From WLMZ01 sp038227995 (GTDB lineage: Bacteria > Actinomycetota > Acidimicrobiia > Acidimicrobiales > Ilumatobacteraceae): a DNA stretch of 64,000 bases. Location: positions 1 to 64,000 of the forward strand of contig JBBRPP010000017.1 of assembly GCA_038227995.1 (NCBI GenBank). The letters are read 5' to 3'. The notes under the pieces are model-generated. The model ran no database searches and had not been told where the DNA came from. It saw only the letters and a program-made list of their open reading frames with translations. Positions 23,383 through 32,938 of the stretch are shown here, piece after piece. The position numbers and the translations under genes were made by a program. How positions within the stretch are numbered: the stretch's first letter is position 1; every line of letters begins with the position of its first letter.

Positions 23383-24873
23383 ATGAGGGTTGGACGCGTG
23401 AGGGCAGCAGCCGTCGTTGGTTTGCTCGGGCTCGCCACGGCCGCCTGCACGAGCCAGACGGCGAAGGGCTCGAGTTCGACATCTGGTGCAGCGGCCACGA
23501 CGCCGGCAAGCGCGACCGGGCCCGCATCGTCAGGTTCGGCGGGTTCCGTTTCGACGGCGTCGTCGGCAGTCGTCTCCTCGACGCCGGGCACAACGACCGG
23601 CTCCACCGGACCGGCCTCGTCGGACAGCACGACACCTCAGACGACAGTTCCGGGCCTCGCTGCGAACAACGACAGCGCCGGCTCGACGACTGGCATCACC
23701 GCCGATTCGATCAACATCGCGTACATCGGTGTCGACTTCAGCGCGCTCAATGGAACCGGTCTGGTCCCGGAACTCGGAGACCAGCAGAAGCAGGTACAAA
23801 GCTTCGTCGACGAGATCAACGCCAACGGTGGCATCGCCGGGCGGAAGATCAATCTGCACTACAAGCTGCTCGACGTCTTGAGTGGCGGCCCCGACGTCAT
23901 TCAGGCCGAGTGCATCGCAGCGACGCAGGAGTTCAAGGCGGCAATCGTCGTGCTGCCGCCCGCCGCAGCACGCGACATGGCGCGATGCACTGCGGTGACG
24001 AACAAGACCCTCACGATCGAGACGACGGCCTTCGACGCCGGCCTGTACACCGAAGCCCAGGGCCGGCTGATCTCGACCGGGGGCCTGACCGTCGACCGCC
24101 AGTTCCGCGCGTGGGCCGACAAGATGAACGAGCTCGGCTACCTCGACGGCAAGACGATCGGCATCGTCGTTGGCGACCAGCCATCGGAGTTCGCCAACGC
24201 GGTGAACGCGTCGCTCGTGCCCGAGCTCGAGAAGCTGGGCCACAAGGCCGCTCAGGTCATCACGCTGCCGTGCTCATCGGGTTTGACGTCGTGTGAGCAG
24301 TACGACGTGGCCGCCACCAAGTTGCAGCAGGCCGGCGTCGACACCGTGTTCATGGAGCTGGCCAACACGTTCGGGACCGGTCTGATCCAAGCCGCCACCG
24401 ACATCGACTACAAACCCAAGTGGCTGCTCGAAGGCAACCAGGTCACCGATACGGTGCTGAAGTTCCTCAACTCGGTCAAGGCCTCGCTCGACGGCGCGGT
24501 CGGTGTCGGATTCTCGTTCAACCTCCCGACCGACACCAACCAGGGGGCCACGGACTGCAACAAGATCGTGGCCGATCGGAGCGGCGAGATCTACGCACCC
24601 GGGTCCGACGCGTTCGGCTTCGCGTCCAACGTGTGCGGCGCGTTCCAGAACCTGCAACTCGCGGGCAAGGCACTGGCGGGCAAGCCGCTGGATCAGGGCA
24701 CCCTCATCGCAGCGATCGAGGGCTTGGGAACGATCCACTACGGGATCGGCCCGGACGGCAGCCTGTCCCCCACGAAACACGACGCCGGCGACTACCTGTT
24801 CCTCTGCGACTACCAGGCCGCCACCGGAACATGCGTCCGTCGCAGCGACCCGCCGTTCAAGGTGCCCGCCTGA
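23383..24873 (+). CDS. ABC-type substrate-binding lipoprotein
   Basis: 496 aa. Lipoprotein signal MRVGRVRAAAVVGLLGLATAACTS, a 70-residue Ser/Thr/Ala/Gly linker, then a Peripla_BP_6 fold: GITADSINIAYIGVDFSALNGTGLVPELGDQQKQVQSFVDEINANGGIAGRK (start at TADSI), GKTIGIVVGDQPSEFANAV and VFMELANTFGTGLIQAATD. A strong GGGGAGGA site precedes the ATG. It ends two bases before the MFS-LivF gene, forming an operon binding protein - MFS-LivF - LivHMG - ALDH and on. It is the dedicated ligand receptor of that transporter. Confidence 0.88.
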   Translation: MRVGRVRAAAVVGLLGLATAACTSQTAKGSSSTSGAAATTPASATGPASSGSAGSVSTASSAVVSSTPGTTTGSTGPASSDSTTPQTTVPGLAANNDSAGSTTGITADSINIAYIGVDFSALNGTGLVPELGDQQKQVQSFVDEINANGGIAGRKINLHYKLLDVLSGGPDVIQAECIAATQEFKAAIVVLPPAAARDMARCTAVTNKTLTIETTAFDAGLYTEAQGRLISTGGLTVDRQFRAWADKMNELGYLDGKTIGIVVGDQPSEFANAVNASLVPELEKLGHKAAQVITLPCSSGLTSCEQYDVAATKLQQAGVDTVFMELANTFGTGLIQAATDIDYKPKWLLEGNQVTDTVLKFLNSVKASLDGAVGVGFSFNLPTDTNQGATDCNKIVADRSGEIYAPGSDAFGFASNVCGAFQNLQLAGKALAGKPLDQGTLIAAIEGLGTIHYGIGPDGSLSPTKHDAGDYLFLCDYQAATGTCVRRSDPPFKVPA

Positions 24874-24875
24874 CC

Positions 24876-27095
24876 ATGTCGGCTGATGCCGACGCGACAG
24901 CTCTCGGTACGGTCGCCGCGCTCGCCGCGACGGTGCTGGCAGAAGAGGCCCGCCGCCAGGAAGGTCAACACACTGCGCCAGCCGTCGTCCTTCCGGACGA
25001 CCTGCTGCCCGGTGTCGGCGCCGAGGTGATGTCGCTCCGTCAGGCGATCCGAGCGGGCGGTGCAGCGCTCGTCGTCACACTTGGTTTGTCGCGGGTCGTC
25101 GACGCGTTGGACCTCGCCGCAATCGCCGTGCTGGCGCCCGACATCCAGAAGACGCTGCACGTCAGCGATGCCGTCATCGCCGCGATCGGCAGCGCGTTCG
25201 GGATCCTGTTCCTGGTCGGGTCGATTCCGATCAGCACCCTGGCCGATCGATATCCGCGGAAGTTGATCGCAGCAGCCTCGATGGCGGTGTGGTCGGTGTT
25301 CGTGTTCGCGACCGGGTTCGCCGGGGCCGCAGTGTGGTTGTTCCTCGCCCGACTCGGTGTCGGTATCAGCCAGAGCTATGCGTTGCCGGTCAACGGACCG
25401 TTGCTCGCCGACGGCTATCCGATCGAGGCTCGCTCGCGGATCTACGCGCTGTACAGCGGCCTGGAGGTCGTCGGCAGAGTCGGCGGACCACTGATCGCCG
25501 GTGGACTCGCCGGGGCCATCGCCGGGCCGGAGAGCTGGCGTTGGGCCTTCTGGTTGATGGCGTTCACCGGTGTACCGGTCACCGTCGCGATGTTCGTGGT
25601 CAAAGAACCGCGCCGCGGGCGCAACGAGATGAACGCTGTGCTCGGCGCCGAGCTTGCCCCGGACACGGCGGAGTTGCCGGTTTCGGTGAGCGTCGCCTTC
25701 GAGCGGCTGCGCAAGATCCGCAGCTTCTCCTTCTTCCTCACCGGCATGGCGGCGCTCGGCTTCGCGCTGTTCAGCATTCCCCTGTTCCTGAACCTCTACC
25801 TCGAAGACCACTTCGGGCTGACTGCCTGGCATCGCGGCATCTTCGGTTCGGTGACCGCGCTGCCGGGCATCGTCGCACTCGCCATCGCCGCGCCCCGCTC
25901 CGACCGACTGTTCCGCCGCAGCCCGCCGGCGGCGCTGATCTTCGTCGGCACGATGATCGGTGCCTTCGGCGTGCTGATCGTGATCGGTCTCCTCATGCCG
26001 AACGTGTGGCTGCTCGGTGTCTTCTTCGCGCTCGGTGCAGCGCTCGCTCAGGCAGCGTTCGTGAGCGTCCTTTCCGTGGCGAATTCGGTTGTCCCCTATC
26101 GTCTGCGCTCACGAGGTGCGGCCATGGTCGGCGTCTACATCACGGTCTTCGGGGGCTTCCTCGGCGCGGTGTTGACGGGTCTGCTGGCCGAGGCGATCGG
26201 ACGCCGCGGCGCGTTGACGCTGGTGACCCTGCCATCCACATTGATCGGTGGCGCGCTGATCGCGTTCGGCGCGAAGTACGTGCGCAACGACATCTCGATG
26301 TGCGTCGAGGAGCTGCTCGAGGAGAAGGCCGAGGCAGATCGGATGAACGAGTCCGATGCGAGAACAGCGGCGATCCAGGTTCGCAACCTCGACTTCTCGT
26401 ACGGAAACGTGCAGATCCTGTTCGATGTCAACCTCGATGTGCACCGGGGAGAAACCGTCGCACTGCTTGGTACCAACGGTGCCGGCAAGTCGACTCTGCT
26501 CCGCGTGATCAGCGGGCTGGGGGTGCCCAGCCGCGGCGTCGTGCGTCTGCACGGTCGAACGATCACCTACGCCGAACCAGAGCTGCGAGCACGGATCGGC
26601 ATCGTGCAACTGATGGGCGGCAACGCCGTGTTCGGTTCGCTCTCGGTCGACGAGAACCTGCGCATGGGCGCGTTCCTGTACGACGGCCACGACGCGCGCC
26701 GACGCAGCGAGGCGGCACTGGGCCGCTTTCCGGCGCTGACGGACCGCCGCAAGGCGCTGGCGCGAGATCTGTCCGGTGGGCAGCAGCAGATGCTGGCGCT
26801 GGCGATGGCTCTGATCCACGAACCCGAGGTGCTGATCATCGACGAGCTCTCGCTTGGTCTGGCACCCGTCACCGTGCAGGGCCTGCTCACGATCGTTCGC
26901 GAACTCAAGGAGCAGGGACTCACGATGATCATCGTCGAGCAGTCGCTCAACGTCGCGCTCGCGATCGCCGATCGGGCGATCTTCATGGAGAAGGGCCAGG
27001 TGCGGTTCGACGGACCAGCACGCGAGCTTGCCGAACGCGACGATCTCGCCCGCGCCGTCTTTCTCGGTGCCCCCACCAGCCCGGACAACGGATGA
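24876..27095 (+). CDS. MFS permease fused to LivF-type ABC ATPase
   Basis: 739 aa. Residues about 55-475 are a major facilitator transporter with about 12 hydrophobic segments; loop 2-3 carries motif A (STLADRYPRKLIAAASM). After a charged linker (VEELLEEKAEADRMNES), residues 498-735 form a complete ABC ATPase of the LivF type: Walker A GTNGAGKST at 532-540, signature LSGGQQQML at 632, Walker B VLIIDELSLGLAP, and an H-loop region IIVEQSLNVALAIADRA. A secondary carrier covalently joined to the ATPase of a primary ABC importer is unusual. The next gene supplies LivH, LivM and LivG, so the ATPase half probably pairs with that polypeptide, and the MFS half may move the same substrate or a product. 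The stop overlaps the next ATG. Confidence 0.9.
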   Translation: MSADADATALGTVAALAATVLAEEARRQEGQHTAPAVVLPDDLLPGVGAEVMSLRQAIRAGGAALVVTLGLSRVVDALDLAAIAVLAPDIQKTLHVSDAVIAAIGSAFGILFLVGSIPISTLADRYPRKLIAAASMAVWSVFVFATGFAGAAVWLFLARLGVGISQSYALPVNGPLLADGYPIEARSRIYALYSGLEVVGRVGGPLIAGGLAGAIAGPESWRWAFWLMAFTGVPVTVAMFVVKEPRRGRNEMNAVLGAELAPDTAELPVSVSVAFERLRKIRSFSFFLTGMAALGFALFSIPLFLNLYLEDHFGLTAWHRGIFGSVTALPGIVALAIAAPRSDRLFRRSPPAALIFVGTMIGAFGVLIVIGLLMPNVWLLGVFFALGAALAQAAFVSVLSVANSVVPYRLRSRGAAMVGVYITVFGGFLGAVLTGLLAEAIGRRGALTLVTLPSTLIGGALIAFGAKYVRNDISMCVEELLEEKAEADRMNESDARTAAIQVRNLDFSYGNVQILFDVNLDVHRGETVALLGTNGAGKSTLLRVISGLGVPSRGVVRLHGRTITYAEPELRARIGIVQLMGGNAVFGSLSVDENLRMGAFLYDGHDARRRSEAALGRFPALTDRRKALARDLSGGQQQMLALAMALIHEPEVLIIDELSLGLAPVTVQGLLTIVRELKEQGLTMIIVEQSLNVALAIADRAIFMEKGQVRFDGPARELAERDDLARAVFLGAPTSPDNG

Positions 27096-29920
27096 TCACG
27101 ACGATCGCCTTCGACGCACCACACCAGGTCCTGGTCAGCGGCGCGCTGCGCGGCCTCACGATCGGCGTGTTCGCGGTCGGCGTGATCCTGCTCTATCGGT
27201 CGAGTCGCATCATCAACTTCGCACTCGGCGAGCTCGGCGCGCTGTGTGCGGCGATCTTCGTGCGTCTGACGATCAACTACCACTGGAACTTCTTCCCAGC
27301 GCTCGCACTCACGATCGTTGCGGGCTCGATTCTCGGCGGTCTGCTCGAACTCGCGCTGGTGCGACGACTGGGCAAGGGGCCGAAGGTGACGCTCACCGTT
27401 GCCACCATCGGCGCAGCCCAGCTGTTCCTGTTCATCCAATCCGTCCTGCCCAACATCAGCGCCTACTCGAAGTTCCCGATCGCGTTCACCAAGCGCTGGA
27501 AGATCGGCGATGTCGTGATCAGGTCCGAGCACGTCGTTGCGATCGTCACGTTCCCGGTGATCGTTGCGGCGCTGGCGATCTTCCTCACCCGGACCAAGCA
27601 CGGCACCGCTGTGCGAGCTGCCGCCGACAACCCCGACGCAGCACGACTCGCGGGTATCAGCGTGAAGCGCGTCTCGTTCATCGTCTGGGCGATCGCCGGC
27701 GGACTGGCTGCGGTGACGACGGTGCTCAACGCGCCGCTGGCGAACTCGACGGTGGCATCAACCGGGCAGATCGGCCCCGGCATCTTGCTGCGGACGCTGA
27801 CTGTCGCCGTCGTCGCCGGCATGTCATCGATGACCGTCGCGATGGCAGCTGGGATCGCGCTCGGCGTCGTCGAGGCGGTGGTCTTCTACAACAACCCGAC
27901 CGACCCGGGTCGCATCAACGCACTCCTGTTCGTCGTCGTGCTCGTCGCGGTTCTCGTGACGTCGGCGCGGAGCCGATCCCTCGGAGCCCGCGAACGTTTC
28001 TCGTTCGCGCCGCGGACCCGGCCGATTCCCAGCTCACTGCAGAACCGGTGGCTGATCCGCCATCACACCAGAATCGGCGGTGTCGTTGCGTTGCTCGTCG
28101 CCATCGCCGTTCCGGTGCTCGTCACCGCGCCGTCGCGACAGTTCCTGTATTCGCAGATCCTGCTGATGGCGTTGATCGCGTTGTCCCTGACGGTTCTCAC
28201 AGGTTGGGCGGGTCAGCTCTCGCTCGGCCAGTTCGCGCTCGTCGGTCTCGGAGGAGTGACGGCGTACACGCTGTTCGAGAACCAGATCCAGTTCCCGGTC
28301 GGGGTTCTGGTGGGCATGATCGTGTCCGCCGCGGCCGCCGCCGTCGTCGGCCTTCCGGCGTTGCGGATGCGTGGTCTGTTCCTCGCCATCAGCACCCTCG
28401 CTCTCGCAGTTGCCGCGCCGTGGATCTTGGAACGCTCGATCTTCCACACGCATGGTCAGTCGACTGCAGTCATGCCGCGACCCGTCATCGGCTCGTTCTC
28501 GTTGGCACCGCAGCGCACCTACTACTACGTCTGCCTCGCCGCGCTCGCTGTCGCGATCGTCGCCATGGCGCGCATGCGGCGCAGTGGAATCGGCCGCGTT
28601 CTGCTCGCCGTTCGCGACAACGAGCAGTCCGCTGCTGCGATGGGGCTCTCGCCGACCCGGGTCAAGCTCTTCGCGTTCGCCGTTTCCGGCGCGCTCGCGG
28701 GACTTGCCGGCGGTCTCATGGTCGGCCTGCTCCAACAGTTCACGACCGACCGGTTCAGCGCAGTCGGCTCGCTGCAGATCGTCGCGATCGCAGTGGTCGG
28801 CGGCCTGGCATCCATCGCCGGTGCTGTCGTGGGCGCCCTCTTCGTTGTCGGCCTGCCCGCGTTCTTCCCCGACAACAACCAAGTCAGTTTGCTGACCAGT
28901 GGCGTCGGTCTACTGATCCTGTTGCTGTACTTCCCCGGTGGGCTCGTGCAGATCCTGTTCAACGCACGTGATGCTGTCTTCGGTCTGCTCTCGCGTCGCA
29001 CGCCGGCCGAAACGGCTTCGCCCTCAAGACCACTCACCCCCACGGCGGTTCTTCCACCCCGTCCTCGCATCGAATCCGGCAGTTCCCCCGCGCTTGTCGT
29101 CAGCGGCGTGAACGTCCGGTTCGGCTTGCGCACCGTGGTCGACGACGTGGACATCGAAGTCCGCAACGACGAAGTCGTCGGCTTGATCGGAGCCAACGGA
29201 GCCGGAAAATCGACGCTCATGAACGCGATCGGCGGCTACGTTCCCAGCCTCGGTCACGTGGAACTGTTCGGGCGCGACGTCGACGGCAAGGCGCCGTATC
29301 GACGAGCCGCACTCGGCCTCGGCCGTACCTTCCAGGACGCGGCACTGTTCGGGGACCTGACGGTGCGCGAGACCGTGCAGGTCGCCGTCGAGACGCGGGC
29401 TCGCGCCCATCTGGCAACGGTTGTCCTCGCGCTTCCTTCGGCGCGTCGTGTCGAGCGAGCCAAGCGCGCCCACGCTGAGGAGATGCTCGCCTTCCTGGGT
29501 TTGGGGCCGTACGGCGACCGATTCGTGCGCGAGCTGTCGACCGGCATGCGGCGGATCGTCGAGTTCGCCTGCCTGTTGGCGTCTGACGCGAAGCTGCTCT
29601 GTCTCGACGAGCCGACCGCCGGTGTCGCTCAGCGCGAAGCGGAGGCATTCGGCCCGCTGCTCCTCCAGGTTCGCAAGGAACTCAACGCGGCGATGCTCAT
29701 CATCGAGCACGACATGCCCCTGGTGATGTCGATCTGTGACCGGATCTACTGCCTCGAGGCCGGCCGCGTCATCAGCAGTGGCACGCCCCGCGAGGTTCGC
29801 CACGACCCACTCGTCATCGCGTCGTACCTTGGCACCGACGTCGCTGCGATCGAACGGAGCGGCGCTCGTGCAACCGAGCAAGCCGCCGACGCTGAAGAGG
29901 CTCGAGCACCATATGTATAA
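27092..29920 (+). CDS. LivH-LivM-LivG fusion: two permeases and an ATPase in one chain
   Basis: 942 aa. Residues 1-295 are a LivH-type permease (GALRGLTIGVFAVGVILLYRSSRIINFALGELG begins it). About 320-625 is a LivM-type permease (SQILLMALIALSLTVLTGWAGQLSLGQFA; RMRRSGIGRVLLAVRDNEQSAAAMGL). About 655-925 is a LivG-type ATPase with Walker A GANGAGKST near 700, RTFQDAALFGDLTVRE, the signature LSTGMRRIVEFACLLASD and Walker B LLCLDEPTAGVA. LivG has LSxGxRR instead of LSGGQ, normal for the family. Together with the LivF half encoded upstream it makes a full importer. ATG overlaps the previous stop (ATGA). A promoter-like TGTATAAAATGTGC overlaps its own stop codon. Confidence 0.92.
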   Translation: MITTIAFDAPHQVLVSGALRGLTIGVFAVGVILLYRSSRIINFALGELGALCAAIFVRLTINYHWNFFPALALTIVAGSILGGLLELALVRRLGKGPKVTLTVATIGAAQLFLFIQSVLPNISAYSKFPIAFTKRWKIGDVVIRSEHVVAIVTFPVIVAALAIFLTRTKHGTAVRAAADNPDAARLAGISVKRVSFIVWAIAGGLAAVTTVLNAPLANSTVASTGQIGPGILLRTLTVAVVAGMSSMTVAMAAGIALGVVEAVVFYNNPTDPGRINALLFVVVLVAVLVTSARSRSLGARERFSFAPRTRPIPSSLQNRWLIRHHTRIGGVVALLVAIAVPVLVTAPSRQFLYSQILLMALIALSLTVLTGWAGQLSLGQFALVGLGGVTAYTLFENQIQFPVGVLVGMIVSAAAAAVVGLPALRMRGLFLAISTLALAVAAPWILERSIFHTHGQSTAVMPRPVIGSFSLAPQRTYYYVCLAALAVAIVAMARMRRSGIGRVLLAVRDNEQSAAAMGLSPTRVKLFAFAVSGALAGLAGGLMVGLLQQFTTDRFSAVGSLQIVAIAVVGGLASIAGAVVGALFVVGLPAFFPDNNQVSLLTSGVGLLILLLYFPGGLVQILFNARDAVFGLLSRRTPAETASPSRPLTPTAVLPPRPRIESGSSPALVVSGVNVRFGLRTVVDDVDIEVRNDEVVGLIGANGAGKSTLMNAIGGYVPSLGHVELFGRDVDGKAPYRRAALGLGRTFQDAALFGDLTVRETVQVAVETRARAHLATVVLALPSARRVERAKRAHAEEMLAFLGLGPYGDRFVRELSTGMRRIVEFACLLASDAKLLCLDEPTAGVAQREAEAFGPLLLQVRKELNAAMLIIEHDMPLVMSICDRIYCLEAGRVISSGTPREVRHDPLVIASYLGTDVAAIERSGARATEQAADAEEARAPYV

Positions 29921-29927
29921 AATGTGC
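29914..29927 (+). promoter_or_regulatory. TGTATAAAATGTGC promoter/operator element
   Basis: An identical 14-mer occurs at 35680-35693, and a close relative on the minus strand at 57911-57930. It contains a -10-like TATAAA and lies 27 nt before the ALDH start, allowing expression of the downstream genes apart from the transporter. Confidence 0.5.
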
Positions 29928-29953
29928 GCAAACACGGGGAACGAGGATTTAGC

Positions 29954-31423
29954 ATGTGGCACGAAGAGCGTCTGTACGTCGACGGGTCGTTGATCGCCGC
30001 GGAGGGCGGCGCAACATATGAGAACATCGACCCTTCGAACGAAGAGGTTCTCGGCGTCGCCGCCGACGCGTCTGCAGCCGACGTCCGCCGCGCAATCGCC
30101 GCTGCGCGCCGCGCATTCGACGACACCGACTGGTCCACGAACGTTGCGCTGCGGACCCGGTGCCTTCGCCAGCTCCAAGGTGCGATCGAGAAGCATCACG
30201 TCGAGCTCGGCGACATCCTCACTGCAGAAGTCGGCGCGCCGAAGATGTTGATCGACGGACCGATGTTGGCCATCCCCCGCGGGTTGCTCGGCTACTACGC
30301 CGACCTGGCGGAGTCGTACGAATGGACCACGCAGCTCGGCGTCGCCGAGACACTCGCCGGTCGGGCCAACCGCTGGGTCGAGCGTGAGGCCGCCGGCGTC
30401 GTCGGCGCGATCAGTCCGTGGAACTACCCGATGCAGATCAATCTCGCGAAGCTCTCACCGGCGCTGGCCGCAGGTTGCACCGTGGTGCTCAAGTCGGCGC
30501 CCGACACACCGTGGTCCGCGCTCGCACTCGGCCGGCTGGTCGCAGAACACACCGACTTTCCAGCGGGCGTATTCAACGTGATCACCAGTGCCGACAAGAC
30601 CATCGGCGAAGTCATCACGACCGACCCTCGCGTCGATCTGGTCAGCTTCACCGGCTCGACCGCGGTCGGCCGGCGCATCATGGAGGCCGCGGCGCCGACG
30701 ATCAAGCGGGTCTTCCTCGAACTCGGCGGCAAGTCGGCGCACATCGTGCTCGACGACATGGCCGACATGGGGAATGGCGTCGCCGGCGCCTGCTTCCAGA
30801 TCTGCACCCATGGCGCCCAGGGCTGCGCAACGACGAGCCGGCTGCTCCTGCCGCGCTCTCGCTACGAGGAAGGTGTGAACGCTGCCGCGGCCTTATTGGC
30901 CGCGTTGCCGTACGGCGAGCCGCGTGATCCGGGGAACATGACCGGCCCGATCATCAACCGATCACAGCGCGACCGGATCGAGGGATACATCCAGAAAGGC
31001 ATCGACGAGGGTGCGCGACTGGTGATGGGCGGCGTCCGCCCGCCTCAGTTCGAGAAGGGGTTCTGGGTGCAGCCAACGTTGTTCGCCGACGTCACGAACG
31101 ACATGACGATCGCCCAGGAAGAGATCTTCGGCCCGGTGCTCGTCGCCATCCCGTACGACGACGACGCCGACGCTGTGCGCATCGCCAACGACAGCCCGTT
31201 CGGGCTCTCTGGCGCTGTCGTCAGCGCCGATCGCGAGCGAGCGATGTCAGTTGCTCGCCGGATCCGGACCGGCACGATGTCCATCAATGGCGGACTGTGG
31301 TACAGCCCCGACGTGCCATTCGGCGGGTACAAGCAGTCCGGCATGGGCCGCGAGATGGGAGTCGCGGGGTTCGAGGAATACCTCGAGCAGAAGTCGTACG
31401 CCGAGCCAGCTGCAAAAGCATGA
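29954..31423 (+). CDS. NAD(P)-dependent aldehyde dehydrogenase
   Basis: 489 aa, typical ALDH length. Motifs: VVGAISPWNYPMQINLAKLSPALAAG, VLKSAPDTPWSA, FTGSTAVGRRIMEAAA, the general base Glu256 in VFLELGGKSAHIV, nucleophile Cys291 in HGAQGCATTSRL, and EEIFGPVLVAIPYDD with PFGGYKQSGMGREMG. It should oxidise an aldehyde to the acid for CoA activation. ATG 29954 is where the family starts. It stands between the transporter and the DHDPR-like, SnoaL-like and P450 genes, with 13-nt or overlapping junctions downstream, so it probably acts early in the imported substrate's oxidation. Confidence 0.92.
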   Translation: MWHEERLYVDGSLIAAEGGATYENIDPSNEEVLGVAADASAADVRRAIAAARRAFDDTDWSTNVALRTRCLRQLQGAIEKHHVELGDILTAEVGAPKMLIDGPMLAIPRGLLGYYADLAESYEWTTQLGVAETLAGRANRWVEREAAGVVGAISPWNYPMQINLAKLSPALAAGCTVVLKSAPDTPWSALALGRLVAEHTDFPAGVFNVITSADKTIGEVITTDPRVDLVSFTGSTAVGRRIMEAAAPTIKRVFLELGGKSAHIVLDDMADMGNGVAGACFQICTHGAQGCATTSRLLLPRSRYEEGVNAAAALLAALPYGEPRDPGNMTGPIINRSQRDRIEGYIQKGIDEGARLVMGGVRPPQFEKGFWVQPTLFADVTNDMTIAQEEIFGPVLVAIPYDDDADAVRIANDSPFGLSGAVVSADRERAMSVARRIRTGTMSINGGLWYSPDVPFGGYKQSGMGREMGVAGFEEYLEQKSYAEPAAKA

Positions 31424-31436
31424 CCGGGGAATCGAC

Positions 31437-32513
31437 GTGACGCTCCGGGTCGCGGTGTGGGGCAGCGGAGGCGTCGGGGCGCCGGCCATTCGAGCAATCG
31501 TCGAACGACCCGATCTGGAACTGGTCGGCGTGTGGGTGCACTCGGCGCACCGGATCGGCGTGGACGCGGGTGTGCTCGCTGGTGGCGAGTCGATCGGTCT
31601 GCCGGCATTGGGTGACGTCGACGCGATCCTGGCGATGCAGCCCGACTGCATCTGTTACACCGCGAGCGGTCCGAGCGGCGACGCCATTGCTCTGCCCGAC
31701 TACATCCGGTTCCTCGAAGCGGGCATCAACGTCGTGACGGTGTCCACGGCGGCACTGGTCTATCCGCCCGCCTACAACCCCGACAGTCGCGAGCTCTTGG
31801 CGGCCGCGGCGATGCGTGGTGGGGCATCGCTGTATGCCTCAGGGATCGAGCCGGGGTTCGCAGCGGACCAGTTCGTGCTGACGATGCTGACGATGTCGCG
31901 AGCAGTGACCTCGGTGCGGGTCCAAGAGTTGTTCTGCTACGACGCGTATCCGGTCGAGTTCGTGATGCGCGAAGTGTTCGGCTTCGGTCAGCCGATGGAA
32001 CACAAGCCGATCATGGCCCACAATGGCGCACAGGCGGCGACGTGGTCGGCGCCCGTCCGGATGATCGCCGATGCGATGGGTGCGACGTTGGACAGCATCC
32101 GCGAGACCTACGAGCGGGCGATCACACCGCGCCGACTGCAGGTCGCATGCGGCGTGATCGAGGCCGGCACCGTCGGCGCAGTTCGCTTCGAGACCATCGG
32201 CGTGATCGACGGGCGTGATGCGATCATCGTCGAACACGTCAACCGGATGGCGATGGACCTCGTCCCGGAGTGGCCGAACGGTGCGCTCGACGGCACCTAT
32301 CGAGTCGACATCGAAGGCGATCCGGAGATGCATTGCGACCTCAAGGTCGGCGGGCCCGATACCGGCAGCATCGACGGCATGATCGCCACGACGATGCGGA
32401 TCGTCAACGCAATTCCGGCTGTCTGCGCAGCCCGACCCGGCCTGTTGAGTTCGCTCGACCTTCCCCTCACCCTGCCGCCCAATGCATTCGAGCTGAAGAG
32501 AGAACGACCATGA
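31437..32513 (+). CDS. Dihydrodipicolinate reductase-like NAD(P)-binding protein
   Basis: 358 aa, GTG start 13 nt after the ALDH stop. Rossmann start LRVAVWGSGGVGAPAIRAIVERPDLELVGVWVHS, then MQPDCICYTASGPSGD and INVVTVSTAALVYPPAYNPDSRELLAAAAMRGGASLYASGIEPGF. It is a paralogue of the protein at 21370, sharing the GINVVT and LYxSGIxPG blocks. The family is often annotated as DapB-like, but these proteins occur in catabolic clusters and probably reduce or oxidise a carbonyl or amine. Its stop overlaps the next ATG by four bases. Confidence 0.75.
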   Translation: MTLRVAVWGSGGVGAPAIRAIVERPDLELVGVWVHSAHRIGVDAGVLAGGESIGLPALGDVDAILAMQPDCICYTASGPSGDAIALPDYIRFLEAGINVVTVSTAALVYPPAYNPDSRELLAAAAMRGGASLYASGIEPGFAADQFVLTMLTMSRAVTSVRVQELFCYDAYPVEFVMREVFGFGQPMEHKPIMAHNGAQAATWSAPVRMIADAMGATLDSIRETYERAITPRRLQVACGVIEAGTVGAVRFETIGVIDGRDAIIVEHVNRMAMDLVPEWPNGALDGTYRVDIEGDPEMHCDLKVGGPDTGSIDGMIATTMRIVNAIPAVCAARPGLLSSLDLPLTLPPNAFELKRERP

Positions 32514-32938
32514 CCGATCCGATCACCGTGACGGCGATTCGCAATGCTGTCGCCGCGATGAACGAGGGCGATGTCGACGGCTACCTTGCCGGCTTCGCTC
32601 CTACGTGCCCGCGCTACCTGGCCGGACATCCGCAACCGCTCAGCCTGTCCGATGTCGCCGATGGGTTGCGGCAGATGAACGCTGCTTTCGAGCCATTGCA
32701 CCTCGGTGAAGACGGCATCTTCGGAACCGACGAATTCGTGTGCGCCCGCTGGCGGCTCCGCGGCAAGCACGTCCGAGATTTCATGGGGATCGCCGCCTCC
32801 GGCGTCCAGATCGAGATGCAGTACGCGGAGATCTACCAGTTCGACGAGGGCCGGTTTGTCGCCGTGTGGGTCTACGGCGACCACGCCGACCTGTTCCGAC
32901 AGATCACATCGGCTCCGGCCGATGGCGCGACACCATGA
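32510..32938 (+). CDS. SnoaL-like/NTF2-fold protein
   Basis: 142 aa. An alpha+beta cone fold is suggested by VAAMNEGDVDGYLAGFAP, RQMNAAFEPLHLGEDGIF, VCARWRLRGKHVRDFMGIAASGVQIEMQYAEIYQFDEGRFVAVWVYGD (pattern W-x-G-x-H ... G ... E ... F-x-x-G-K/R, typical of SnoaL/polyketide-cyclase relatives). Such proteins act as isomerases, hydrolases or hydratases on cyclic ketones, including ketosteroid isomerases, but the catalytic Asp/Tyr set cannot be assigned here. Translationally coupled on both sides by ATGA overlaps. Confidence 0.75.
   Translation: MTDPITVTAIRNAVAAMNEGDVDGYLAGFAPTCPRYLAGHPQPLSLSDVADGLRQMNAAFEPLHLGEDGIFGTDEFVCARWRLRGKHVRDFMGIAASGVQIEMQYAEIYQFDEGRFVAVWVYGDHADLFRQITSAPADGATP

Noticed and set aside
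24420..24875. Upstream extension of the MFS-LivF frame
   Set aside because: It overlaps the end of the binding-protein gene out of frame and shows no family similarity; the ATG at 24876 fits the operon spacing.
25289..27091. Long upstream extension of the LivHMG frame
   Set aside because: The stretch is an Arg-rich shadow of the MFS-LivF gene in another frame; the ATG at 27092, overlapping the previous stop, is where LivH similarity begins.
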